A model generated the notes under the pieces. It was not told where the DNA came from. It did not search any database and saw nothing but the letters and a program-made list of their open reading frames with translations. DNA of 64,000 nt from Arachis hypogaea (lineage: Eukaryota > Streptophyta > Magnoliopsida > Fabales > Fabaceae): NCBI RefSeq assembly GCF_003086295.3, contig NC_092051.1, positions 79,306,445 through 79,370,444 of the forward strand, read 5' to 3'. Of this stretch, positions 32,348-43,620 are shown in pieces. Each line of letters starts with the position of its first letter. The stretch's first letter is position 1. A program made the translations under genes and the position numbers.

Positions 32348-33884
32348 TGCACGAATTGTAAATCACACTTTTCACAACTCGTACCACTAACCAGCAAGTG
32401 CACTGCGTCGTCTAAGTAATACCTTACGTGAGTAAGGGTCGATCCCACGGAGATTGTCGGCTTGAAGCAAGCTATGGTTATTTTGTATTTCTTAGTCAGG
32501 AAATCAATTATAATTATTAGTTTGGATTGCGAAAAATAAAAGATCATGAATTAAATACTTGTTATGCAGTAATGAAGAATATGTTGGAGTTTTGGAGATG
32601 CTTTATCTTCTGAATCTCTGCTTTCCCCCTGTCCTCTTCTTCACGCACGCAAGGTTCCTCCTATGGCAACCTGTGTGTTGGTGGATCACCATTGTCAATG
32701 GCTACCATCCATCCTCTCAGTGAAAATGGTGCAGGTGCGCTGTCACCGCACAGCTAATCATCTGTCGGTTCTCACTCATGCTGGAATAGGATCCATTGAT
32801 CCTTTTGTGTCTGTCACGACGCCCAACCCTTGTGAGTTTGAAGCTCGTCACAGTCATCCAATCCCTGAATCCTACTCGGAATACCACAGACAAGGTTTAG
32901 ACTTTCCGGATTCTCAAGAATGCTGCCAATGGATTCTAGCTTATACCATGAAGACTCTGATTAAGGAATCTAAGAGATACTCATTCAATCTAATATAGAA
33001 CGGAGGTGGTTGTCAAGCACGCATTCATAGGTTGAGAATGGTGATGAGTGTCACGGATCATCACATTCATCATATTGGAGTGCGAATAAATATCTTAGAT
33101 AGAAACAAGTGTGTTTGAATGGAAAACAGAAGTGATTGCATTAATTCATCGAGACACAGCAGAGCTCCTCACCCCCAACAATGGAGTTTAGAGACTCATG
33201 CCGTTAAAGAGTACAAAGTTCAGATCTAAAATGTCATGAGATACAAAATAAATCTCTAAAAGTTGTTTAAATACTAAACTAGTAACCTAGGTTTACAGAA
33301 AATGAGTAAACTCTGATAGATAGTGCAGAAATCCACTTCCGGGGCCTACTTGGTGTGTGCTGGGGCTGAGACTTAAGCTTTACACATGCCTAGGCTGTTT
33401 TTGGAGTTAAACACTAGGTTGTAACCTGTTTTGGGCGTTTAACTCCAACTTGTAACCTGTTTCTGGCGTTTAACGCCAAAATAGGGCAAAGAACTGGCGT
33501 TGAACGCTAGTTTGAGTCGTCTAAACTCGGAGAAAGTATAGACTATTATATATTTCTGGAAAGCCCTGGATGTCTACTTTCCAACGCAATTAAGAGCTCT
33601 CCATTTGGACACTTGTAGCTCCAGAAAATCTATTTTGAGTGCAGGGAGGTCAGAATCCAACAACATCTGCAGTCCTTTTTCAGCCTCTAAATCAGAATTT
33701 GCTCAGGTCCCTCAAGTTCAACCAGAAAATACCTGAAATCACAGAAAAACACACAAACTCATAGTAAAGTCCAGAAATGTAAATTTTGCATAAAAACTAA
33801 TAAAAACATAGTAAAAACTAACTAAATCATACTAAAATCTATGTAAAAACAATGCCAAAAAGCGTATAAATTATCCGCTCATTA
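32348..33884 (-). repeat. Element E 5' LTR (1537 bp)
   Basis: In element sense starts TAATGAGCGGATAATTTATA (TG mutated to TA) and ends ...TTCGTGCA. Contains TTGGCGTTAAACGCCA and TGGCGTTCAACGCCAG type palindromes at about 33420-33510. Terminal hairpins: CCTTAC-GTGA-GTAAGG at 32422-32437 and CCAG-CAAGTGCA-CTGC at 32391-32406 (plus-strand reading). The TATA box is eroded. Right flank GAGGT would be one target-duplication copy. Confidence 0.88.
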
Positions 33885-34769
33885 GAGGTGGAGAAGGCTT
33901 TTGTTGGTGTTTTGGAAGAGCACTAGGGTCGAGCTCCTCACTTGGACATGAAGAAATTTTTGGGGGATCCCAACCTTCTCCAATCGAAGTTAGGTAGTTC
34001 CTGACCTCTTGTCTTAGCGTCATTTCCTTCTTGCTATGGATGTGTGTTTAGTAACTCTTTTGTGTTTCCTTGCTTTTCCTCAGAGATGGCTTCGGGATCT
34101 ACTTCAATAATGTTCCTGCACAAGACCAAGAAGACTGTCGCTGCTCAAAATCTCCAGAACAAAGGAGCCGGTGAAGGCTCTTCCCGAATTCCTCCGAAGA
34201 AGCTGAGTTCGGGTCCTCAGGGTCAGAGAAAGACTATCCCTACTCATGGCGTCCATTTGATTCCTCCTGATCCCCCTTTGGCGAGCTCAGGCACGCCTCC
34301 ATCTCCTATAACTTTGGGGCTGGCCCTAAAAAATAGAAGACTACTGGCGGGACGGGTATTAATGATAAAGGCTTTGATGGTTTTGGCTGGAGTGAAGAGC
34401 ACATCTTACCCTACAGCTTTCCTTCCACCGACGATGTGTCCATTCTCAACCACCTTCAGTATATGACTGCATTTGGATGGCTGGTCTGAGCACAACCATT
34501 GCCAAGGAATTTAAGAAGTCTCCCATTAGTGCTACTAGGAAATTTCTGGAGGCCGCCCGAGCTTATGTGGACAGGTTGAATGGTTTGAAAACCAAACTGG
34601 AAGAAAGAATTAATAAGTTGGAATCAGATTTGGAGAAGGCTAAGGCCCGGGCTACCAAGGCTGAGGCAGCGTAAAAGTTGGCAAAGGAGATGAAGAAGAG
34701 GGCTGAAGAGAGGTATTCTCGCACTTATGCGAAACTATTTGACAAGAAGCAAAAGTTCCAATCAACCTA
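33885..34769 (+). pseudogene. K: remnant of a gypsy-type transposon ORF with coiled coil
   Basis: After TTTCCTTGCTTTTCCTCAG, which looks like a 3' splice site, an ORF starts at ATG 34086 (MASGSTSIMFLHKTKK) and is open to 34466; from about 34330 the recognisable reading moves to other frames (GWSEEHILPYSFPS, then from 34489 TIAKEFKKSPISATRKFLEAARAYV and a coiled coil rich in ERINKLESDLEKAKARA, with a stop at 34672). I think it is related to the 'putative gypsy type transposon' coiled-coil proteins, from memory. It is split by frameshifts, flanked left by E and right by F, both of which probably inserted into it. Confidence 0.45.
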
Positions 34770-36267
34770 TGATAACTAATAAACCACTATTTTGTGGTTT
34801 ATCCTGTGCTAATTTGAGTGGTTTTTATCAACTCTTTACTCACTTATTCATATGATTTGCATGATTTTACAACTCCTTCCTAGTTTTGTTCTATGATTGA
34901 AAACTTGCTTCCTAAGCCTTTAATTTATGTATTTTAATTCCCCTTTATACCATTCGATGCCGTGATCCGTGTGTTAAGTGTTTCAGGCTTTATAGGCCAG
35001 GAATGACTTAGAGGATGGAGAGGAAGCTTGCAAAAATGGAAGGAACACAAGAAACTCAGGAGATAACCAGCGAGCATCAACGCACACGCATGGCTCACGC
35101 GTGCGCGCGATCTGGAGAAAATCACAGCGACGCATGGGTGTACCTGACGTGTACGTGTGGATTGGAGTTTGCACGGCGACGCGTGCCCGTGCCTGACGTG
35201 TACGCGTGACACGCGAAGATGACCAGCGACGCATAAGCGTGACTAACGCGTACGCGTGACATGCACGACCTGTAGAAATCGCAAAAAATGCTGGGGGCAA
35301 TTTTGGGCCGAGTTTGGACCCAGTTTTCAGCCCAGAAACACAGACTAGATCCAGGGTACAAGCAGAGACTCAACACACATTCTCATTAGCATAGTTTCTA
35401 GTTTTAGTTTTGAATCTTAGAAAAAATTCACTACTTCCTCTAGGGTTCCTTTACATTTATAGATTTCTAGTTTTCTAGTTTTATGCTTTTGCTTTGGATA
35501 TTGAGAAGAGTCACTACCTCCGTGGAAGTTTCATTATTCTAGTTTGTTTTTTTATTCCTTTACTCTTTTATTGCCCATTAACCCTGTTTGGATAAGTATG
35601 TTTATAATTTTGGGATTTATTAATGCAAAGAACTACTTTTACCTTTAATTATTTTTCAGTTTCTATTTTATTTAATTTATCATATCTTCTTATATTTCTT
35701 TGAACGTTACATTCATGTCAATGGAGTAGATTCCCTACTTGACTATGGGGTTGATTAAAAGGAGACACTTGAGTTGGAATGCTGAAGTGATTAGTTAAAT
35801 TGGAAGTTATTGGTTAATTATCTATTCACTAACGCTAATCCTTCCCAAATGAGAGGATTAGGACTTGCGAATAAGAGTTAGCTCAATTACTTGACTTTCC
35901 TTTATTTAGTAAGGGTTAACTAAGTGAAAATAACAACCTCTTGATACTACATTTGAGAAATTCCAACAAGGATAGAACTTCCAATTAATCTACCCTCGGT
36001 CAAGGCTTTTATTTGATTATATAAATTCTCAATCATTTATTTTTCTGTTCTTCAACTCTTAAAAATTCACGGAAAACCCCTGACTAATAAAACGGTACTC
36101 TTTTGTCAACTCGTTGGGAGACGACCTGGGATTCCTATTCCCAGTATTTTTATTCTAAACTTGTGACAACCTTTCTAAATTGATAAGCGGATTTTTACTG
36201 GTTAAGAACTGTACTTGCAACGTATTTCTTATATTAATTTCTTAATCGGCCAATTTCTACCACGTCA
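34770..36267 (+). repeat. Element F 5' LTR (1498 bp)
   Basis: TGATAACTAATAAACCAC...CACGTCA. Holds a palindrome CCACTATTTTGTGG at the left end and an array of GACGCGTACGCGTGAC-like words at about 35080-35270. Near the end CTGGGA-TTCCTAT-TCCCAG (36126-36144) takes the place of the CTCAC/GTGAG hairpin of other families. No clear TATA box seen. Confidence 0.78.
35080..35270 (+). repeat. CpG-rich palindrome array in the F LTR
   Basis: Repeated CAGCGACGC...GACGTGTACGCGTGAC words, with ACGCGTACGCGT as the clearest self-complementary core (35248). Overlapping ORFs on both strands here are low-complexity translations. Confidence 0.75.
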
Positions 36268-36272
36268 ATTTT

Positions 36273-36290
36273 TGGCGCCGTTGCCGGGGA
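36273..36290 (+). other. Primer-binding site, element F (tRNA-Asp)
   Basis: TGGCGCCGTTGCCGGGGA followed by GTTGCAACAG. Confidence 0.85.
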
Positions 36291-36387
36291 GTTGCAACAG
36301 TGTGCTAATTTATTGGTTGGAATTTATTTATTTGCATTTTTTATTTATTTTATTTTATTACTATGAGCTGTATGTTTCTTTCGTTGA

Positions 36388-36688
36388 ATGACGTGTTCAA
36401 TGCCTGATCCGAGCTTAGCCGCATTTGATTCTGAAATCGAAAGAACTCTTTCACGTATTAGGCGAGCTCGGCGTCGGTTAGCCTCTGAGGGTGGTGAAGT
36501 GGTTATTGCCAATTCACCAGTCTTATCTGAGAGCGAATCTGAAGCATTATTTAAGGAAGAAACAAGCTCCTCTACTACTAATTCAGTTGATTTACGTGCA
36601 GGTAACATCGTAGAGCCCAGGAGAATTACTCTCCAAGAAGCTGGAGCCCCAGACTTTACACTGCAACCGTATCAAGCGCGTCACCTGG
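36388..36688 (+). pseudogene. gag: Element F gag, N-terminal part (cut by G)
   Basis: ATG 36388 (MTCSMPDPSLAAFDSEIERTLSRIRR), an EIERTL version of the Athila Gag signature, then an acidic Ser-rich stretch and RRITLQEAGAPDFTLQPYQARH. The reading runs into the LTR of G at 36689 and ends there as an accidental fusion. Confidence 0.75.
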
Positions 36689-37503
36689 TGTGGGAAATCA
36701 TTATTCACACTTTTCACAACTCCGCACAACTAACCAGCAAGTGCACAAGGTCGTCCAAGTAATAAACCTTACGTGAGTAAGGGTCGATCCCACAAAGATT
36801 GTCGGCTTGAAGCAAGCTATGGTCATCTTGTAAATCTCAGTTAGGCAGATTCAAATGGTTATGAGGTTTTGATAATTAAAATATAAATAAAACATTAAAT
36901 AAGATAAAGTTACTTATGTAATTCATTGATAGAAATTTCAGATAAGCGTCTGGAGATGCTTTGTTGCTTCTGAACCTCTACTTTCCTATTGCCTTCTTCC
37001 AACCATGCGTGCTCCCTTCCATGGCAAGCTATAGGATCCTCTCAGTGAAAATGGTCCTCTATGGTTTTTGCATGGCTAATCAACTGTCGGATATCTCGTC
37101 TAGGATGAAAAATACCAAGCACAACTACCGCATGGCTAATCATCTATCAGTTCCCGCTAGCATCGGAATAGAATCCATTGATCCTTTTGCACACTGTCAC
37201 TGCGCCCAACATTCGCAGGTTTGAAGCTCATCACAGTCATTCCTTCCCAGATCCTACTCGGAATACCACAGACAAGGTTTAGACTTTGCGGATCCCAGGA
37301 ATGGCTGCCAATTGGTTCTAGCCTATACCACGAAGATACTAATCTCATAGACTCGGTCTGTGTATTAGATATCCAATAGAATATACTCCAATTGTCGTCC
37401 AATGACTATGTTGAACATCATGTAGACCGCTTTGTGGTTGTCAGGCACGTGGATCCTGGCTAAGCGAGTACCGAATATTGGGTGATTGTCATGGGTCACC
37501 CCT
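36689..37503 (-). repeat. G: FIDEL-type LTR fragment, minus strand, inserted in F
   Basis: Left boundary TGTGGGAAATC fits a mutated LTR end (TGCACGAAAT in element sense complement). Contains CCTTAC-GTGA-GTAAGG at 36768-36783. No PBS on its left, so it is a 3' LTR or solo LTR. Flank CCTGG could be its target duplication. H inserted at 37504 and removes it from view. Confidence 0.8.
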
Positions 37504-39220
37504 TGATGAGCGGATAATTTATACGCTTTTTGACATTGTTTTTAGTATGTTTTTAGTAGGATCTAGTTACTTTTAGGGATGTTTTCATTAGTTTTTATGT
37601 TAAATTCACATTTCTGGACTTTACTATGAGTTTGTGTGTTTTTCTGTGATTTCAGGTATTTTCTGACTGAAATTGAGGGACTTGAGCAAAAATCAGATTC
37701 AGAGGTTGAAGAAGGACTGCTGATGCTGTTGGATTCTGACCTCCCTGCACTCAAAGTGGATTTTCTGGAGCTACAGAACTCGAAATGGCGCGCTTCTAAT
37801 TGCGTTGGAAAGTAGACATCCAGGGCTTTCCAGAAATATATAATAGTCTATACTTTGGCCAAGAATAGACGACGTAAACTGGCGTTCAACGCCAGCTTTC
37901 TACTCAAATCTGGCGTCCAGCGCCAGAAAAGGAGCCAAAACCAAAGTTGAACGCCCAAACTGGCACAAATACTGGCGTTCAACTCCAAGAAGGACCTCTA
38001 CACGTGCAACACTTAAGCTCAGCCCAAACACACACCAAGTGGGCCCCGGAAGTGGATTTATGCATCAATTACTTACTCATGTAAACCCTAGTGACTAGTT
38101 TATTATAAATAGGACCTTTTACTATTGTATTTGGTATCTTTGATCAGTTGTATGCTATCTTAGATCACAATTGAGGGGTGGCCTCTTGGCCATGCCTGGA
38201 CTTTTACTCATGTATTTTTAACGGTAGAGTTTCTACACTCCATAGATTAAGGTGTGGAGCTCTGCTGTTCCTCAAAGATTAATGCAAAGTACTACTGTTT
38301 TCTATTCAATTCATCTTATTTCGCTTCTAAGATATCCATTCGCACCCAAGAAAATGATGAAGGTGATGATTATGTGTGACGCTCATCATCCTTCTCCCTT
38401 ATGAACGCGTGCCTGACAAACACTTCTGTTCTACATGAATTAAGCTAGAATGAATATCTCTTAGATCTCCTAACCAGAATCTTCGTGGCGTAAGCTAGAA
38501 TGATGGCGGCATTCAAGAGAATCCGGAAAGTCTAAACCTTGTCTGTGGTATTCCGAGTAGGATTCAATGATTGAATGACTGTGACGAGCTTCAAACTCGC
38601 GAGTGCTGGGCGTTAGTTTCAGACGCAAAAGGAGGGTAAATCCTATTCCAGCATGATCGAGAACCGACAGATGATTAGCCGTGCTGTGACAGAGCATGTG
38701 AGCATATTTTTAACTGAGAGGAGGGGATGTAGCCACTGACAACGGTGATGCCCTTGCATAAAGCCAGCCATGGAAAGAAGTAAGACTGATTGGATGAAGA
38801 TAGCAGGAAAGCAGAGGTTCAGAGGAACGAAAGCATCTCCATTCGCTTATCTGAAATTCTCACCAATGAATTACATAAGTATTTCTATCCCTATTTTATT
38901 ATATTAAATTCGAAAACACCATTATCCATTTATATCTGCCTAACTGAGATTTGCAAGGTGACCATAGCTTGCTTTATACCAACAATCTCCGTGGGATTCG
39001 ACCCTTACTCACGTAAGGTATTACTTGGACGACCCAGTGCACTTGCTGGTTAGTTGTATCGAAGTTGTGAACCATGGTATTGGCATAATGTTCTTGGCGC
39101 CATTACCAGGGAAAGAAAGAGCCATGAATTTTACATAATTAAAGTGTAATCACGATTACGCGTACCAAGTTGCTCACGTTGCCAGGGATTGTTCGAGCCT
39201 GGACATCACAATTTCGTGCA
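37504..39220 (+). repeat. Element H 5' LTR (about 1.7 kb)
   Basis: TGATGAGCGGATAATTTATA start; CTGGCGTTCAACGCCAG and CTGGCGTCCAGCGCCAG near 37879-37928; TATAAATA at 38104; terminal hairpins CCTTAC-TCAC-GTAAGG (39003-39018) and CCAG-TGCACTTG-CTGG (39034-39049). End set at ATTTCGTGCA (39220), but the real boundary is blurred by a run of PBS-like copies from 39095. Confidence 0.85.
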
Positions 39221-39334
39221 CCAAGTTTTTGGCGCCGTTGCCGGGGACTTAATTGTTCCTGTTTGGCGCCAAGAATTGTCTGAGATCCCAATCCCGGCAA
39301 CAACACCAAGTTTTTGGTGCCGTTGCCGGGGATT
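39095..39334 (+). repeat. Cluster of direct and inverted PBS copies at the H LTR/leader junction
   Basis: Direct copies: TGGCGCCATTACCAGGGA (39095), GTTGCCAGGGATTGTTCGAG (39179), TGGCGCCGTTGCCGGGGA (39230), a half copy TGGCGCC (39264), and TGGTGCCGTTGCCGGGGATT (39315), the last being the one followed by the usual leader. Inverted copy AATCCCGGCAACAACACCA (39290-39308), which reads like a tRNA-Asp 3' end in sense. Confidence 0.85.
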
Positions 39335-41195
39335 GTTCGAGTTTGGACAACTGACGGTTCATCTTGTTGCTCAGATTAGGTAATTTTCTTTTTGTTTTAA
39401 TTTCAAAAATTTTTCAAAAACCTTTCAAAATTTTCTCCTTTGTTTTCGAAAAAAAAATGTTTTCAAAAATTTTAGATTCAAAATTTTAAAGAATGAATTC
39501 TAGTGTTTCATGAAGCATGTGAAGCCTGGCTGGCGGTAAAGCCATGTCTAATTCCTTTGGGAATGAGTATGTCAGGCGTGTCATGTCTGAATTACATGCT
39601 GAAGCTTGGCTGGCCATTGGCCATGTCTAGTGTTTTGGACCGGAGCTTTCATTGAAAGCTTGGCTGGCTAGTGAGCCATGTCTAATTCCTGGACTGAAGC
39701 TTTAGACTAAGAATGCAAGATTCCTGGAATTCATATTAAAAATTTTGGAATCCTTATTTTTCTTTTTCAAATAATTTTTGAAAAAATCCAAAAAAAAATT
39801 AGAAAATCATAAAAATCAAAAATATTTTTCTGTTTCTTGTTTGAGTCTTGAGTCATGTTATAAGTTTGGTGTCAATTGCATGTGCATCTTGCATTTTTCG
39901 AAAATTCATGCATTCATAGTGTTCTTCATGATCTTCAAGTTGTTCTTGGTAAGTCCTCTTGTTTGATCTTGATGTTTTCTTGTTTTGCATCTTTAGTTGT
40001 TTTTCATGTGCATTTTTCGTTTGTTAGAGTCTAAACATGAAAAATTTCTAAGTTTGGTGTCTTACATGTTTTCTTTGCATTAAAAATTTTTCAAAAATGT
40101 GTTCTTGATGTTCATCATGATCTTCATAATGTTCTTGGTGTTCATCTTGACATTCATAGCATTATTGCATGCATTCATTGTTTTGATCTAAAAAATTTCA
40201 TGCATTGCATAATTTTCATGTTTTTCATAAAAATTTCAAAAAAAAAAAAACTATCTTTCCCTTTTTCTCTCATCAAATTCGAAAATTGAGTTGACTTTTT
40301 CAAAAATTTTTAAAAATCAAAGTTGTTTCTTATGAGTCAAATCAAATTTTCAATTTGAAAATCTTATCTTTTTCAAAATCTTTTTCAAAAATCAAATCTT
40401 TTTCAAAATTCTTAAGTATTTTTGAAAATTCCAAAAATATTTTTCAAAAATCTTTTTCTTATTTTTATATCAAATTTTCGAAAATAACTTAATCAATTAA
40501 TGTTTTGATTCAAAAATTTGAAGTTTGTTACTTGCTTGTTAAGAAAGATTCAAACTTTAAGTTCTAGAATCATATCTTGTCATTTCTTGTGAATCAAGTC
40601 ATTAATTGAGATTTTAAAAATCAAATCTTTTTCAAAAACTAATTTCTATCATATCTTTTCAAAAATATCTTCTTATCTTTTTCAAAAATTTGATTTCAAA
40701 ATATCTTCTCTAACTTTCTAACTTCTTATCTTTTCAAAATTGGTTTTCAAAATTTGTTTCAACTAACTAACTAACTTTTTGTTTGTTTCTTAACTTTTTC
40801 AAAACCACCTAACTAACTCTCTTTCTCTCATTTTCGAAAATATCTTCCCCCTTTTTCAAAATTTCTTTTTAATTTATTAATTATTTTAATTTTTAATTTT
40901 TAAATCTTAATTATTCAAAAATTACTAACATTTTTCAAAAACTATTTTCAAAAATCACTAACTCTTTTTCAAAAAGCATTTTCGAAAATTCCTTCTCTCT
41001 CATCTTATTCTATTTATTTATTCATCTACTAACATCTCATATCACATCTCTGCCATCCTCACAGTTGTGTTTCTTCCATTATATTACATTCTTTGTCTCC
41101 CTCTTTTCTTCCACTCACAAAGGGATCCCTATACTGTGGCATAAAGGACCCATATTATTATTATTATTATTTTTGTGTGCCCTCTTCTTTGTCAT
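39335..41195 (+). other. Element H leader (about 1.86 kb)
   Basis: No gene. Three copies of the AAGCTTGGCTGGC...GCCATGTCTAAT...GGAGCTTT module (39510-39710), then A/T-rich sequence full of TTTTCGAAAA and TTTCAAAAAT words, copies of AAGTTTGGTGTC (39862, 40050), and a TTA microsatellite near 41155. Confidence 0.7.
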
Positions 41196-43311
41196 ATGAG
41201 CAGGAGCAAGGACAAGAACATTCTTGTTGAAGCAGATCCAGAACCTGAAAGGACTCTGAAGAGAAAATTAAGAGAAGCTAAATTACAACAATCCAGAGAT
41301 AACCCTTCAGAAATTTTCGAACAAGAAAAGGATATGACAGCCGAAAATAATAATAATGCAAGGAAGATGCTTGGTGACTTTACTGCACCTAATTCCAATT
41401 TACATGGAAGAAGCATCTCCATTCCTGCCATTGGAGCAAAAAACTTTGAGCTGAAACCTCAATTAGTTTCTCTGACGCAGCAGAACTACAAGTTTCATGG
41501 ACTTCCATCTGAAGATCCTTTTCAGTTCTTAACTGAATTCTTGCAGATATGTGATACTATTAAGACTAATGGAGTAGATCCTGAAGTCTACAGGCTCATG
41601 CTTTTCCCTTTTGCTGTAAGAGACAGAGCTAGATTATGGTTGGATTCTCAACCCAAAGACAGCCTGAACTCTTGGGATAAGCTGGTCACGACTTTCTTAG
41701 CCAAGTACTTTCCTCCTCAAAAGCTGAGCAAGCTTAGAGCTGATGTTCAAACCTTCAGACAGAAAGAAGGTGAATCCCTCTATGAAGCTTGGGAAAGATA
41801 CAAAAAGTTGACCAAAAAGTGTCCTTCTGACATGCTTTCAGAATGGACCATCCTGGATATATTCTATGATGGTTTATCTGAGCTATCAAAGATGTCACTG
41901 GACACTTCTGCAGGTGGATCCATTCACCTTAAGAAAACGCCTGCAGAAGCTCAAGAACTCATTGACATGGTTGCTAATAACCAGTTCATGTACACTTCTG
42001 AAAGGAATCCTGTGAGTAATGGGACGCCTATGAAGAAGGGAGTTCTTGAAGTTGATACTCTGAATGCCATATTGGCTCAGAATAAAATATTGACTCAGCA
42101 AGTCAATATGATCTCTCAGAGTCTGCATGGAATGCAAGCTGCATCCAACAGTACTCAAGAGGCTTCTTATGAAGAAGAAGCTTATGATCCTGAGAACCCT
42201 GCAATAGCAGAGGTGAATTACTTAGGTGAACCTTATGGAAACACCTATAACTCATCATGGAGAAATCATCCAAATTTCTCATGGAAGGATCAAAAGCCTC
42301 AACAAGGCTTTAATAATGGTGGAAGAAACAGGTTTAACAATAATAAACCTTTTCCATCATCCACTCAGCAACAGACAGAGAACTCTGAACAAAATGCTTC
42401 TAATTTAGCAAATCTAGTCTCTGATCAATCCAAGGCCACTATGAGCTTCATGAATGAAACAAGGTCTTCCATTAGAAATTTGGAAGCACAAGTGGGCCAG
42501 CTGAGTAAAAGGATCACTGAAATCCCTCTCAGTACTCTCCCAAGCAATACAGAAGAGAATCCAAAAGGAGAGTGCAAGGCCATTGACATAAGCAAAATGG
42601 CCGAACCCAATGAGGGAGAGGAGGGCGTGAATCCCAAGGAGGAAGACCTCCTGAGACGTCCAGTGATCAATAAGGAGCTTCCCTCTGAGGAACCAAAGGA
42701 CTCTGAGGCTCATCTAGAGACCATAGAGATTCCATTGAACCTCCTTATGCCCTTCATGAGCTCTGATGAGTATTCCTCTTCTGAAGAGAATTAGGATATT
42801 ACTGAAGAGCAAACTGCCAAGTTTCTTGGTGTAATCATGAAGCTGAATGCCAAATTATTTGGCATTGATACTTGGGAAGTTGAACCTCCCTTGTTCATCA
42901 ATGAACTAAGTGATCTGGATCAACTGACATTGCCTCAGAAGAGACAGGATCCTGGAAAGTTCATAATACCCTGCACCATAGGCACCATGATCTTTAAGGC
43001 TCTGTGTGACCTTGGCTCAGGAATAAACCTCATGCCCCTCTCTGTAATAGAGAAACTGGGAATCTATGGGGTGCAACCTGCTAAAATCTCATTAGAGATG
43101 GCAGACAGTTCAAGAAAACAGGCTTATGGACAAGTAGAGGACGTGTTAGTAAAGGTTGAAGGCCTTTACATCCCTGCTGATTTCATAGTCCTGGATACTG
43201 GAAAGGAAGAGGATGAATCCATCATCCTAGGAAGACCTTTCCTGGCCACAGCAAGAGCTGTGATTGATGTTGACAGAGGTGAAATAGTCCTTCAATGGAA
43301 TGAGAACTCCC
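41196..43311 (+). pseudogene. gag-pro: Element H gag-protease, 5' part (one stop, cut by I)
   Basis: ATG 41196 (MSRSKDKNILVEADPEPERTL). Nearly identical in plan to D: FELKPQLVSLTQ, capsid-like core, linker, then TAG at 42792-42794 where D has Glu, and the same frame continues through CDLGSGINLMP (about 43010) and [17 protein letters not shown]. At 43311 element I begins; the reading resumes at 62035-62040 after the CTCCC duplication. Confidence 0.87.
43307..43311 (+). repeat. Left target-site duplication of I (CTCCC)
   Basis: CTCCC directly before TGATGCC; identical CTCCC at 62035-62039 directly after the third LTR. Removing I plus one copy makes H collinear with D. Confidence 0.95.
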
Positions 43312-43620
43312 TGATGCCAAGGCATCTTAGGCTAGTTTCACTAGCATTTTTCTGTTAGTTTTAGTGGTTTTATGCATTTTCTTGAGCTTAAAGTAACCAA
43401 GAATGGTTAAATGAATAACAAAGCAATGAACCATCCAAACAGTATGATTTTGATGCAAATTCCATGAGTTTTTAGTTATATTACTTGAATGCTATGAATG
43501 GAAGATTTCTCATGAAATTTTGCAAGACTTTGATGCAATTGTTTGGATGATTTCAGGGAAGAAGAGGCTAGGCAAGGAAGCAACAAAACCAATAAAGGAA
43601 GCTTGAATATCACATGTGGA

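Larger units (their letters stand above)
26825..33884 (-). mobile_element. Element E: FIDEL-type gag-pol element, minus strand, 3' end missing
   Basis: Reading right to left: 5' LTR (33884-32348), PBS, leader, gag-pro, RT, RNase H, integrase, ending inside integrase at 26825. Its LTR matches D and H over most of its length, but its Gag and leader are different. It is the only FIDEL-type element here with pol. Several stops and frameshifts make it inactive. Confidence 0.88.
34770..36688 (+). mobile_element. Element F: LTR plus gag start of a different Athila-like family
   Basis: LTR 34770-36267, PBS, leader, and about 100 codons of gag before G interrupts it at 36689. Left flank ACCTA. No further part of F is visible; it must lie beyond the window to the right. 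Confidence 0.8.

Noticed and set aside
34934..35376. Overlapping ORFs on both strands
   Set aside because: Low-complexity translation of the CpG-rich array in the F LTR.
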